The notes under the pieces were generated by a model. The model made no database searches. It had not been told where the DNA came from and saw only the letters and a list, made by a program, of their open reading frames with translations. Positions 33,718 through 41,878 of a DNA stretch of 64,000 nucleotides are shown piece after piece; position 1 is the stretch's first letter, and each line of letters opens with the position of its first letter. This DNA comes from Oleispira sp051275515 (GTDB lineage Bacteria > Pseudomonadota > Gammaproteobacteria > Pseudomonadales > Oceanobacteraceae): positions 1 to 64,000 of the forward strand of contig JBNMOT010000002.1 of assembly GCA_051275515.1 (NCBI GenBank), in the 5' to 3' direction. The position numbers and the translations under genes are program-made.

Positions 33718-34739
33718 ATGGATAGAAACGGCAGTACAAAAAAAGTAGCATTACATATTGTTGAAAAGCAGTTACCGGTTGATCAGCTAATCATTATTTT
33801 ATATGACTCCCCAACGCAAGCTACCTACAATCACTTTAAATCGGTTAACGCTCACGTAAAAGACGGTATTGCTCGAGTAGGGCAGGTTGTTTTACTTTCT
33901 CCAGAAAATTCGCAGGAATGCACCCTTGAAGAGGTGGCGTTTTTAAACGTAGCGGAAGCCGTTGATCAGGAGTTGCTCAAGTTAAGCAATGCTGAAAAAG
34001 AAATACTTGCCAAGCGCTATGAGTTTTTATCAAGCGTTGCTAGTTACAACGGCCTTCTTTTAGGTGTAAGTAATACAACGTGGAAGGCTCATACAACCCA
34101 AGTTGAACATATTCTGAAAGAGCTTGAGAGAACGTATGTCGCGAGTTACAAAAGCACGGGCAATCTCAATAATTCCAGCTTCTTTGTGCAAAGAAAAGTC
34201 TTATTTACTCGATTAAATACAGCACTTAATCGTTTTGGACAACCAATATTAGGTGGAAACTTATTTGCTGGTGATGTACGAAGTAACTTAGGGTTGAGTA
34301 GTAAAAGTATCATTCATCAATGGAATAAAAATCCTGGCAGTGTTGCTACTATTCCTGATTTTAAAAAGAATTATACGACGGTCGCAGGAATGGCGAAGAA
34401 CTTAAAACGTGTGGGGTATGTTGGAATAGCATTAACGGGTATTGATGCCGCGGCAACATTCAGAAGGCTTGTACTGTTGGTGATGATGCTGCTTGTAGTA
34501 AATCTAAATATACTCAAACTGGAAAGGCGGGAGGTAGTGTTTTAGGAGGGATTGGTGGCGGTTTTCTATCCAGTTGGGCCGTGTGTACTATAGCCTTTGG
34601 TTTACCATCGGGGGGAACAAGTGCTTTTTGGTGTGCGGTTGTTGCTGGTTCCGTGGGTGGCTATGCAGGAGGGATGAATGGTGGTTATGCAGGAAATAAA
34701 GGAGGGGAATTTATTTACCAAATGAATTCCAATAATTAA
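33718..34739 (+). pseudogene. Putative membrane-disrupting toxin with LysM-like N-terminus and glycine-zipper C-terminus, frameshifted
   Basis: The first frame encodes 248 sensible residues up to GIDAAATF (TTC at 34459-34461), then runs through low-quality sequence to a stop at 34543-34545. From 34464 another frame (-1 relative to the first) continues the protein as KACTVGDDAACSK and then Gly-rich hydrophobic segments (GGSVLGGIGGGF, GLPSGGTSAFW, GSVGGYAGG), with four cysteines, to a TAA at 34737-34739. One missing base near 34462 would restore a 340-residue protein. Residues about 15-60 (HFKSVNAHVKDGIARVGQVVLLS) look LysM-like. LGLSSKSIIHQW and TIPDF recall uncharacterised proteins I have seen in Pseudomonas and Acinetobacter. 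The next gene is a small membrane protein one base away. GAGG precedes the ATG. The toxin role is inference. Confidence 0.65.
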
Positions 34740-34740
34740 T

Positions 34741-35115
34741 ATGTCACTGCAATTTACTGAGATTGTTTTTTTGAACTTATTGCTCCTATGGGGATCTGGA
34801 ATTTTAATTTGGGTTGGAATGGTCATTTATTTAAAAATGAAATGGCTGCTGATACTCGAAGATCAACTTGATGATGGTATCCGGTTTTATTCTTTAAATA
34901 TATTCTTGGCGGGACAAGGTATCTTACAATATGCAACCGTTTTTATAAGTTCGTTTCATGCTAAGCGATACGGAATGCTTGAGAAAAGGAAAAATGTTCC
35001 AAAGCATGTCCAGAGACTATTCATATTTGCTTTCTTTTGGTTTATGACAAGTTGTTTATTTATGATATCAAGTTTCATTATTCTTGAGGTCTATATTAAA
35101 CCTGAAAAAATCTAA
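34741..35115 (+). CDS. Small three-helix membrane protein, putative immunity protein
   Basis: A 124-residue protein with hydrophobic segments at about residues 8-31 (FLNLLLLWGSGILIWVGMVIY), 50-70 (SLNIFLAGQGILQYATVFI) and 90-115 (LFIFAFFWFMTSCLFMISSFII). A conserved-looking basic loop RYGMLEKRKNVPKHVQRLF precedes the last helix. Its ATG lies one base after the stop of the frame-restored upstream protein, so the two were translationally coupled. Placement, size and membrane topology fit an immunity protein for an inner-membrane-acting toxin; this is inference, and no named family is claimed. It remains intact although its partner is frameshifted. Confidence 0.65.
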   Translation: MSLQFTEIVFLNLLLLWGSGILIWVGMVIYLKMKWLLILEDQLDDGIRFYSLNIFLAGQGILQYATVFISSFHAKRYGMLEKRKNVPKHVQRLFIFAFFWFMTSCLFMISSFIILEVYIKPEKI

Positions 35116-35247
35116 ATAGTATTTGTTGCTAGTATGCCTTCGGATATTTGATTGTCTAGTCTGTAGAAATAATAGTGTTAATCAAAGTCTATGAACTAAA
35201 AAATAGAGTAAGATGCCGATTTCATGCTGAAAAAAACCGGCATCCTA

Positions 35248-36306
35248 CTATAAAATACTCTCTATCGGCATAACCGCACTGCGTGCGCCATCTTTTACTA
35301 ATGCAGCATGTAAATCGTCAACCAGTTGATTGGTTGCATCAAGTACCGTATGCCAGTACGCCTCCCTGTCTTCGTTTGACAAGTCTATAAAATCTTTTCT
35401 ATCAGGAATTTTTCCGTAGGGCAGTCCTGCTATAAAAGATTCTGAAGGCGCTAACATCACAACATTATCGTAGTTTTTAGCTTTAGCCTTGCGCCAAGGA
35501 ATGCTTTTATCGAGCCAGCCTGGGGTGATTATAGGAAAGAAGTGGGGATAAAAGACCAAGCCGTCTTCAACATTAAACGGGCCTGCAAAATGGTAATCGA
35601 CTAAACCCCCATCCCAGTGCCAACGATCTTTTCCACCGGGTATTTTTGTCGGTGCCATCACCATAGGAATCGCACCCGAGGCAACGAGGGATTGGGATAG
35701 ATTTTCGGGTGTGAGTGCAATCGTCTCTGGTACAAAGAAATAAGGTGATGTACTTCTATGGGGACTAATAATGACTCTGGGATACAAAGCTTTCACGGCG
35801 TTAGCGGAAAATAGATTACCAAACGCCGCCGATAATAGCCCAATACCTTGAGCAACTTTAGAGTGACCATTTAATAATTTTCGGTTTCTGACGGCCACTA
35901 TATGTAGCTTTCTTAATGGGTTATTAACAACTTCTTTCGCCCTGCTTTTAGAAAATAATTGAGATAATACCTTGTCGATATATTGACCAATTTCTATCGG
36001 GGTTAGATTATTGCTGTAGCGCTGGTGAGTATAAAGGTGTTCAAACTCCTTAAAGGTCTTTAACGGATCGCTTTGAGCATAACAAGCCATACGCCAAGAG
36101 CCGATGCTTGAGCCTAATAATGATATAGACTGAGGTGCTTTAGGAAAAAAATGCTCACTCAAATATTGATCAAGCCGACTGAGCATTAACCACTTAGGGC
36201 CTCCACTAGCCCCTACCATCAGTTTGATACGCTCTGGTCTTAAGCCATGCTGCTGTATTTCTGCCAGTGCTTTTTTACCCGCTAATATTTGTAAAGCCAT
36301 CATCAT
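35248..36306 (-). CDS. Patatin-like phospholipase
   Basis: A 352-residue lipid acyl hydrolase of the patatin fold. The glycine-rich oxyanion loop is VGASGGPKW (residues 31-39). The nucleophile elbow GSSIGSW places the catalytic serine at residue 67, and the dyad aspartate lies in WDGGLVDYHF (about residue 230, D-G-G). No signal peptide or transmembrane segment is seen. Three consecutive ATG codons (36306, 36303, 36300) follow AGG, so the exact start is uncertain by up to two residues. Expected activity: hydrolysis of phospholipid or neutral lipid acyl chains. The neighbourhood gives no pathway context, though it directly follows the toxin/immunity-like locus in convergent orientation. Confidence 0.82.
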   Translation of the reverse strand: MMMALQILAGKKALAEIQQHGLRPERIKLMVGASGGPKWLMLSRLDQYLSEHFFPKAPQSISLLGSSIGSWRMACYAQSDPLKTFKEFEHLYTHQRYSNNLTPIEIGQYIDKVLSQLFSKSRAKEVVNNPLRKLHIVAVRNRKLLNGHSKVAQGIGLLSAAFGNLFSANAVKALYPRVIISPHRSTSPYFFVPETIALTPENLSQSLVASGAIPMVMAPTKIPGGKDRWHWDGGLVDYHFAGPFNVEDGLVFYPHFFPIITPGWLDKSIPWRKAKAKNYDNVVMLAPSESFIAGLPYGKIPDRKDFIDLSNEDREAYWHTVLDATNQLVDDLHAALVKDGARSAVMPIESIL

Positions 36307-36423
36307 CTACCTAATTAACCAAGTGCATATAGTGCCGGAGTTAATATTGAGCGCAATAGTTTCGTTGTTATCTTGAGTAAACACAGTGTTGCGGAAATAT
36401 CATGAAGGGATTAAAAGGTGGTT

Positions 36424-36464
36424 GGGCCCTCTCGAAAGGGCAGGGTAGGTGAAATTACCCTGCC
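36424..36464 (-). terminator. Hairpin pair downstream of hsp20
   Basis: On the minus strand a perfect 9-bp stem GGCAGGGTA / TACCCTGCC (36464-36439) follows the hsp20 stop. A second stem GCCCT / AGGGC (36441-36426) shares bases with it, so the two cannot form together. CCACCTTTTAAT follows. It probably terminates or stabilises the 3' end of the hsp20 mRNA. Confidence 0.55.
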
Positions 36465-36473
36465 TAAACTGTA

Positions 36474-36917
36474 CTAGTTTATTTGTATACGCTTGCTACT
36501 GTTTTTTTCTTCTTCAGGTATCGGGGCGCTCAATTTAAGAATGCCATTATCAAAGTTGGCATGAATATCACTTTCTTGAACGTGCTGGCCTAAATTGAAG
36601 CTCCGTACGAATTTTCCGTAGCGCCTTTCTTGACGAATGACTTTACCGTCTTTTTCTTCGGTTTTTTCTTCACTATTTTCAGCTTCAATGGATAATACGC
36701 CATTCTCTAACGATATGCTTATATCATCCTTATTGACCCCAGGTAATTCAGTACTGATAAGGTACTGACCTTCTTTTTCCGCTACATCAACTCTGGGCGT
36801 GAAAAACATACCTGCTCCATCTTCTCCATTTTCTCCATTTACCTTTTTAGTGCTAGAAAAAAAATGATCAAAAAAATGATCAAAATTGAACAATGAATGT
36901 CTGGGAGTTAAGTTCAT
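36474..36917 (-). CDS. Small heat-shock protein, Hsp20/alpha-crystallin family
   Basis: A 147-residue ATP-independent holdase that binds unfolding proteins in the cytoplasm. The alpha-crystallin domain covers about residues 38-138: PRVDVAEKEGQYLISTELPGVNKDDISISLENGVLSI, then YGKFVRSFNL and the signature DNGILKLSAPIP near residue 128. A short Phe-rich N-terminal arm (FNFDHFFDHFF) and a Lys-rich tail with R-I-Q-I-N complete it. An FNR/Anr-like site (36978-36991) is centred about 42 bp before a plausible start point, suggesting low-oxygen induction. Confidence 0.93.
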   Translation of the reverse strand: MNLTPRHSLFNFDHFFDHFFSSTKKVNGENGEDGAGMFFTPRVDVAEKEGQYLISTELPGVNKDDISISLENGVLSIEAENSEEKTEEKDGKVIRQERRYGKFVRSFNLGQHVQESDIHANFDNGILKLSAPIPEEEKNSSKRIQIN

Positions 36918-36977
36918 AATCTATGTCCTCTGTGTGTTGAATGCAGACTTAGTATTCAACTTTTCAGCGTGGACTCC

Positions 36978-36991
36978 TTGATATAGGTCAA
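36978..36991. promoter_or_regulatory. Candidate FNR/Anr box upstream of hsp20
   Basis: TTGAT-ATAG-GTCAA matches the FNR/Anr consensus TTGAT-N4-ATCAA at nine of ten positions. On the minus strand a TACTAA -10-like hexamer (36954-36949) would give a start near 36942, putting the box centre near -42, the class II activator position. No strong sigma-32 promoter was seen. Confidence 0.6.
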
Positions 36992-37071
36992 CAATATAAT
37001 TTTTAAATAAGCGTTAAAAAAAAGAGTTATAAAACGTAGATTATTTATTTGTATCGGTTATAAAACAGGGT

Positions 37072-37971
37072 TTAAAGTATTGAGTGCAATCGGCCAATAT
37101 TATCTTGAATGAAATCTAAAAATGTTTTTGTTTTTCGTGGAATCATCCGCGTTGGGTATAACACGGATACCGTTTGAGCTGCTAATGGATAGGGAGTATT
37201 CACTTGCTTTAGTGCCCCTAACCGTAGCTGTGGATCGGCGATATATTGCGGCAACTTAATCATGCCCATGCCACGTATGGCACCCATTAATCTCATCTCG
37301 GCACTGTTCATATTCAAGCGGCCTGTAACGGCAATACTGAGGGTATCGGCGCGTCGGTCTTCTCTTTTATGAAATTGCCAGCTGCTTTCGTTATTTTCTA
37401 AAATAACGTGATAGGTGGATAAATCATTGAGTTCATTAATAGTGATTTGGGTCGCGCAGTGTGGGCTGCAATATATGCCTTGCGGTAAGCTCATGAGTTC
37501 ACGAACAATCATGTCTGAGGCGGGTAGAGGGCTATCATGCACCGCAAATACCAGATCGTAATCACGGCTATTGTTGGGCAGCTCACCACTGTAATGATTA
37601 ATGGATAGATAAATTTCTTTGTATTGACTTATAAATTCAATTGCCAGCTGACCTATCTGCTGATTAAAGAACTCTTGCGGTAACAGTATCTTTAACGACC
37701 CTCTTGGCTCTTCACGCCAGCCCTCCATAAAATACGAGACATCTTCTAAGCCTTCCATGAGAGGGGCTGCTTGCGTATATAACAGTTGGCCTGCTTCGGT
37801 TGCGGCGAGGTTACGGGGTCGGCGGTCTAATAAGCGGATGTTGAATTCAGTTTCCAGCTCAGTTAAATGACGCGACAAGCTGGACTTCGGCATGCCAAGG
37901 TCTATAGCCGCCTGTGTAACAGAGCCCGCCTGGAGGGTTTTGACGAAGAGTTTCAGATTATCGAGTTTCAT
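37072..37971 (-). CDS. LysR-family transcriptional regulator
   Basis: A 299-residue LysR-type regulator. The N-terminal winged helix-turn-helix reads LKLFVKTLQAGSVTQAAIDLGMPKSSLSRHLTELE (residues about 5-39), followed by LLDRRPRNLAATEAG. The C-terminal co-inducer domain spans about 90-290 and belongs to the group typified by DmlR/AaeR-like regulators (LKILLPQEF). It is divergent from the thioredoxin gene, and a palindrome TTCCA-AATA-TGGAA lies between them. LysR genes often control their divergent neighbour, so thioredoxin is the first candidate target. The inducer is unknown. Confidence 0.9.
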   Translation of the reverse strand: MKLDNLKLFVKTLQAGSVTQAAIDLGMPKSSLSRHLTELETEFNIRLLDRRPRNLAATEAGQLLYTQAAPLMEGLEDVSYFMEGWREEPRGSLKILLPQEFFNQQIGQLAIEFISQYKEIYLSINHYSGELPNNSRDYDLVFAVHDSPLPASDMIVRELMSLPQGIYCSPHCATQITINELNDLSTYHVILENNESSWQFHKREDRRADTLSIAVTGRLNMNSAEMRLMGAIRGMGMIKLPQYIADPQLRLGALKQVNTPYPLAAQTVSVLYPTRMIPRKTKTFLDFIQDNIGRLHSIL

Positions 37972-38031
37972 TTAAACCTTGGCTAGCACGGGGTGATCAC
38001 GAGGACATTCGCCTAAAGTGGCAAAAGTTCG

Positions 38032-38045
38032 TTCCAAATATGGAA
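38032..38045. promoter_or_regulatory. Palindrome between the LysR regulator and thioredoxin genes, candidate operator
   Basis: TTCCA-AATA-TGGAA is a perfect 5-bp-arm palindrome in the divergent intergenic region, 61 bp from the LysR start and 113 bp from the thioredoxin start. LysR proteins usually recognise interrupted dyads of this kind near their own promoter. Confidence 0.45.
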
Positions 38046-38157
38046 TCTTTGTTTCTAATTATAGTGGCTAGTTCTATATCTGAGGTCAATTACAATGTTC
38101 TTAGTTTCATTAAGCCCGTAAAAAATAGCTAACCCTAAATCAAATGAGGAAATAACG

Positions 38158-38490
38158 ATGTCGGATACTAATTTAGTACCTATGATTAATGCCGCTCAAT
38201 TTGAGTCGGATGTGGAAGGTGGAGCGGGCGTGACCCTAGTCGATTTTTACGCCGACTGGTGTGGCCCTTGTAAGATGATTGCTCCAGTTTTAGAGCAACT
38301 GGCTGAAGAATTCGAAGGCCAATTAAAGATCGTTAAAATCAATGCCGATGAAGAAGCAGATGTATTGGCGAAATACGCCGTTCGGGGTCTACCGACCATG
38401 ATGGTCTTTAAAGACGGCCAATCAGTTGATGTGACCGTTGGGGCTCAGCCTTATCCTGCGATTAAGGCGATGTTACAGAAACATCTGTAA
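38158..38490 (+). CDS. Thioredoxin
   Basis: A 110-residue cytoplasmic dithiol reductant. The active site is WCGPCKM (residues about 37-43) in VTLVDFYADWCGPCKMIAPVLEQL; the conserved cis-proline is in RGLPTMMVFKDG (about residue 81). No signal peptide. It is close to E. coli TrxA (109 residues) but lies next to a LysR regulator rather than rho, so it may be a second, regulated thioredoxin; the trxA symbol is therefore not assigned. GAGGAAAT is a good ribosome-binding site. Its 3' end overlaps the convergent DUF2956 gene by 18 bp. ArsC in this window (53519-53902) is of the type that needs a thioredoxin. Confidence 0.93.
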   Translation: MSDTNLVPMINAAQFESDVEGGAGVTLVDFYADWCGPCKMIAPVLEQLAEEFEGQLKIVKINADEEADVLAKYAVRGLPTMMVFKDGQSVDVTVGAQPYPAIKAMLQKHL

Positions 38491-38817
38491 GTAGCTGATA
38501 AAACCCGCCCAGCTTAAAATCAACAAGCTCCAAGGAAGGTAGACCCAAAAACGGCTACCTTCTTTTTCTTCTACTATTTCTTCAAGTTGTTCACCATCGG
38601 CTTTTAGTTTGGCTTTCTCTGTATTTATAAGACGCTGCTTGCGATGTTTATCCGCTTCTCGGGCTTTTGTTTTTTGTTGTTTCTTATATTCAGCAATGCC
38701 TTTTTCTATGCCCTGACTAATCAGTTTTGTTTGTTCTTTTAGTTGCCCAGGCTTTTGAATGCTTTTAGCAATTTTTAATGCGTCTGTTTTGGTTTGATCG
38801 GATAGGGGATTGGCCAT
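38473..38817 (-). CDS. DUF2956 family protein
   Basis: A 114-residue protein: a basic, highly charged helical N-terminal region (IEKGIAEYKKQQKTKAREADKHRKQRL, residues about 37-63), then an acidic stretch EEIVEEKEG and a single C-terminal transmembrane helix (VYLPWSLLILSWAGFISYL, about 92-110). This tail-anchored layout matches DUF2956. Its ATG overlaps the stop of the DUF808 gene by one base, so the two are coupled. Function unknown. Confidence 0.82.
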   Translation of the reverse strand: MANPLSDQTKTDALKIAKSIQKPGQLKEQTKLISQGIEKGIAEYKKQQKTKAREADKHRKQRLINTEKAKLKADGEQLEEIVEEKEGSRFWVYLPWSLLILSWAGFISYLQMFL

Positions 38818-39758
38818 TATTTTTCCTGTTGAGTTATCTGAATAAATAGCGTCATAAGTGCGACTAATAAGCCGCCACTGATTAGGCCGACAGCTGCACC
38901 CGCGAACATAGGTAATAAAGCGGTAACCACTGTGCTACCAAAACCTTCGGCATAGTGATGAACGAATACTTCAGCACCTGGAATGCCGTGTAATAAAATA
39001 CCACCACCGACCATGAACATTGCAATGGTGCCAACAATAGAGAGTGTTTTCATTAAAAAGGGCGCAAAGGCTAATAAACCTTGGCCAACCGAGTGTTTGA
39101 ATTCCCCCCAGGCTGATGCCGTCGCGGTCTTGATGAGATACAAGCCGGCATCATCAATTTTAACAATCGCCGCCACAAAGCCATAAACCCCAAGAGTAAA
39201 GCCCAAGGCGAGTAGCGATAACACGGTTAGCTGAGTGGTGAAAGGCTCACCTTGAAGCGTGCCTAGAATAATCACAATGATTTCCGCCGACAGTATGAAA
39301 TCGGTACGAATCGCCCCTTGAATTTTATCTTTCTCAAATTCGACTAGGTCAATATCGGGCTGCAGCAGTGCTTGACGCAGGCTTTCTTTATGGGCTGCCT
39401 CAGCGTCTTTATGGAGAAAACGTTTGGCAAAAGAATGCGCGATCTTTTCAAAACCTTCGTAGCATAAATAGGCGCCCCCCAGCATCAGCAAAATAATAAT
39501 TGCCCAAGGGGCGATTGCACTGATTAATAACGCCGCAGGCACTAGGATAAGTTTATTTAGCAAAGATCCTTTGGTGACGGCCCAAATTACTGGCAGTTCG
39601 CGTTCTGCTCTTACCCCCGACACTTGCTCGGCATTTAAGGCTAAATCATCGCCTAATACACCGGCGGTTTTTTTAGCGGCGACCTTTGATAATATCGCAA
39701 CGTCATCCAGTACGCTGGCGATATCATCAATGAGCATTAATAAGCTGCTTCCTGCCAT
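38817..39758 (-). CDS. DUF808 family membrane protein (YedI-like)
   Basis: A 313-residue inner-membrane protein. Its start AGSSLLMLIDDIASVLDDVAILSKVAAKKTAGVLGDDLALNA is the DUF808/YedI family hallmark. About six to seven transmembrane segments follow (for example LVPAALLISAIAPWAIIILLMLGG and IIGTLQGE-type loops), ending in a Gly/Ala-rich double helix MFAGAAVGLISGGLLVALMTL. Function has not been established. It is translationally coupled to the DUF2956 gene (one-base overlap). Confidence 0.9.
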   Translation of the reverse strand: MAGSSLLMLIDDIASVLDDVAILSKVAAKKTAGVLGDDLALNAEQVSGVRAERELPVIWAVTKGSLLNKLILVPAALLISAIAPWAIIILLMLGGAYLCYEGFEKIAHSFAKRFLHKDAEAAHKESLRQALLQPDIDLVEFEKDKIQGAIRTDFILSAEIIVIILGTLQGEPFTTQLTVLSLLALGFTLGVYGFVAAIVKIDDAGLYLIKTATASAWGEFKHSVGQGLLAFAPFLMKTLSIVGTIAMFMVGGGILLHGIPGAEVFVHHYAEGFGSTVVTALLPMFAGAAVGLISGGLLVALMTLFIQITQQEK

Positions 39759-39795
39759 GGTATTTTCCTAATAGCATTCTTTATTGATGAGGTTA

Positions 39796-40674
39796 TTAAA
39801 AATTGTTAAAGGTCATTGCCTGACGAATCAGGTTACCTTTGGAAATGTTGAATTTAGATATTTTAGCCAATGTATCTTCTGGTCCTAGTAGTTTATTCAC
39901 TATTTGTTCCTCGTTTAACCCTGCCTGCATCAATGTTTGTGAGTCATGACAGAGTCCTAATAAGTTTTCTAGTTTTTCTTCTAAGGCTTTTTTACCCGGT
40001 TCCACGATGCCTCGGTGAGGGCAAAATAATATTTCAAAATCGAGGGTGATCAGCTTTCTTAAACTATCAATTAATAGCGTGAGGTTTTCATCCGCCCGCA
40101 AATACTTGAGCGATTTCGAGATATACATATCACCACTGAATAAATATTTTTGCTCGGGTAAAAACAAACAGGTGAGATCTTTTGCGTGGCCAGGGGTAGG
40201 AATGGCAATAACCTGAACTTGGCTCGGGCTATTGTCATTAATACTTAAACGCTCTGGCAGGGTTTGAGTTGGGACTTTTAACGGGCTACCCCAGATCAGT
40301 TTTTGTAATAAAGGGGTTGGATAGCCTTTGGCTAATTTCTCTTGTCCTAGTAAAGGCGCATAGGGCAATAGCTTTTTAAGCTTGCTGATGCGGTTGGCAT
40401 TACCACTATGATCTTCATGGTGGTGAGTGATTAAGAGCGTTTTAATCGATAACGGTTTTAATACCCGCTTAATCGTCGACCATTGATTGCTCGGGCCAGC
40501 ATCGATTAACGTTTCACCGATGCGATATATAATGAAGGTGGTATTGATACCAAAATCAAAGCGTCCCGTTCGGAAACCATAGACGCTATAAGGACCATTT
40601 TCATAGACATAAGTATTGCGGACAGTCATGTAACAGGCTCGGCTATTATTATCATTCGGTAAATAGCTAAGCAT
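39796..40674 (-). CDS. Metallo-beta-lactamase-fold hydrolase
   Basis: A 292-residue MBL-fold protein. The metal-binding motif is HHHEDHSGN (about residues 82-90, H-x-H-x-D-H); further ligands are GHAKDLTCL (His about 160), SGDMY (Asp about 178) and CPHRGIV (His about 225). The arrangement is like glyoxalase II/LACTB2-type hydrolases with a helical C-terminal extension after residue 230. Substrate unknown: thioesters, phosphodiesters and lactones are all possible in this family. No operon partner is evident; the DUF808 gene follows 38 bp downstream. Confidence 0.85.
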   Translation of the reverse strand: MLSYLPNDNNSRACYMTVRNTYVYENGPYSVYGFRTGRFDFGINTTFIIYRIGETLIDAGPSNQWSTIKRVLKPLSIKTLLITHHHEDHSGNANRISKLKKLLPYAPLLGQEKLAKGYPTPLLQKLIWGSPLKVPTQTLPERLSINDNSPSQVQVIAIPTPGHAKDLTCLFLPEQKYLFSGDMYISKSLKYLRADENLTLLIDSLRKLITLDFEILFCPHRGIVEPGKKALEEKLENLLGLCHDSQTLMQAGLNEEQIVNKLLGPEDTLAKISKFNISKGNLIRQAMTFNNF

Positions 40675-41002
40675 GTTAGCAGCTTTTAAGGGTCTTTGAT
40701 TCGCTTTAGCAATGAACTAATCTTTTCCTTGTGCAGCAGAGCTGCCTGCGGCAATGGCTTTAATACTTTATTCTTTATTGTCCCCCAGCATGACATCCCA
40801 TAACGGCGTTATTAACCTTTTATCTACTCGCTATAATAGGGTATTAATTAATCCTTTATATTGCCCTAGATTATCTTTGCCAGTGATTAGCGACTGATGC
40901 CTCTCGGGATCTATTGCTAAAGCCCTATTTTTGATCACTGGCCGATGGGGTGAACAATAGGTACAATCTAACCATCTTAAGCAATTTAAAAGAATGATTA
41001 CG
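40675..41002. other. Intergenic region without a recognisable gene
   Basis: The 328 bp between the divergent MBL-fold and YebC-type genes must hold both promoters. I see short AT-rich stretches (for example GCTATAATAGGG at about 40831) but no RNA gene, long repeat or ORF worth reporting. Confidence 0.55.
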
Positions 41003-41728
41003 ATGGGCAGAGCGTATCAGAACCGTAAATTGTCGATGGCTAAAACGGCATCGGCAAAAACCAAAGTATATTCCAGATATGGCCGTGAAATCTATGTTTG
41101 CGCAAAAGCAGGGGGCGCAGACCCGACTGCTAACTTGTCGCTACGGGGAATGATAGAGCGTGCAAAGAAAGACCAAGTTCCGTCTCACGTTATTGATAAA
41201 GCTCTGGCAAAAGCGACGTCTGGTGTTGGCGAAAACTATGTGCCGGCATTGTATGAAGGTATGGGCCCTGGTGGCGTTATGGTACTTATCGGTTGTTTAA
41301 CCGATAACGGTAACCGTACTTTTGGTGATATTCGGGGTGTTTTTACTAAGAATAAAGTGAAAGTAGGCAGCCAAGGTTCTGTGTTACATATGTTCGATCA
41401 TCGTGCGATGTTTGTATTTGCGGGTGATGACGAAGATGCAGCATTAGAAACCTTAATGGAAGCGGATGTTGATGTCAGTGACATCGACTGTGAAGACGCC
41501 ATGGTGACGGTATTAACGCCGCCTAATGAATACTTCAAAACTCAAACAGCATTAACTGAAATGAATGCTGATATTGATTTTGAAGTACAAGAGATCACTT
41601 ATTTACCGCAGATGGATCATCCCGTTACCGGAGATGCAGTGGCGATGTTCGAACGTTTTCTTGATATGTTGAATGAATTGGAAGACGTACAAGAAATCTA
41701 CCATAACGGTACATTTGCAGATGAATAG
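41003..41728 (+). CDS. YebC/PmpR-family (TACO1-like) protein
   Basis: About 241 residues from the ATG at 41003 (MGRAYQNRKLSM), the usual family start. An ATG at 40994 would add three residues. Family features: AKTASAKTKVYSRYGREIYVCAK, NLSLRGMIERAKKDQVPSHVIDKAL and EGMGPGGVMVLIGCLTDNGNRTFGDIR, followed by an acidic C-terminal domain (DDEDAALETLMEADVDVSDID). The Y-S-R-Y-G variant marks the YeeN subgroup rather than canonical YebC. Long described as a transcriptional regulator, the family is now linked to relief of ribosome stalling at proline-rich sequences; which applies here is open. Confidence 0.92.
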   Translation: MGRAYQNRKLSMAKTASAKTKVYSRYGREIYVCAKAGGADPTANLSLRGMIERAKKDQVPSHVIDKALAKATSGVGENYVPALYEGMGPGGVMVLIGCLTDNGNRTFGDIRGVFTKNKVKVGSQGSVLHMFDHRAMFVFAGDDEDAALETLMEADVDVSDIDCEDAMVTVLTPPNEYFKTQTALTEMNADIDFEVQEITYLPQMDHPVTGDAVAMFERFLDMLNELEDVQEIYHNGTFADE

Positions 41729-41878
41729 TGCAGCCAATTAATGGCTGTTTAATTTAAAGTCGTCCATGGGAGTGGCAAGAATCCTTGCCCTTCCTGCCTT
41801 GTTCATCATGTCATTAAAGAGTGTACAAAAATTAAAATTGGCTTAATGTAATGGTTCAATCTATTGCTAGGAAGAGCC

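Noticed and set aside
34446..34545. Programmed -1 frameshifting as the explanation for the split toxin frame
   Set aside because: No X-XXY-YYZ slippery heptamer in the zero frame and no obvious downstream pseudoknot; a one-base loss near 34462 gives a better protein join.
33426..35247. Insertion sequence or prophage boundary around the toxin-like locus
   Set aside because: No terminal inverted repeats, transposase, integrase or tRNA-linked att site were seen on either side.
41774..41789. Hairpin GGCAAG-AATC-CTTGCC after the YebC-type gene as a terminator
   Set aside because: The stem is only 6 bp and is followed by CTTCC rather than a T-run.
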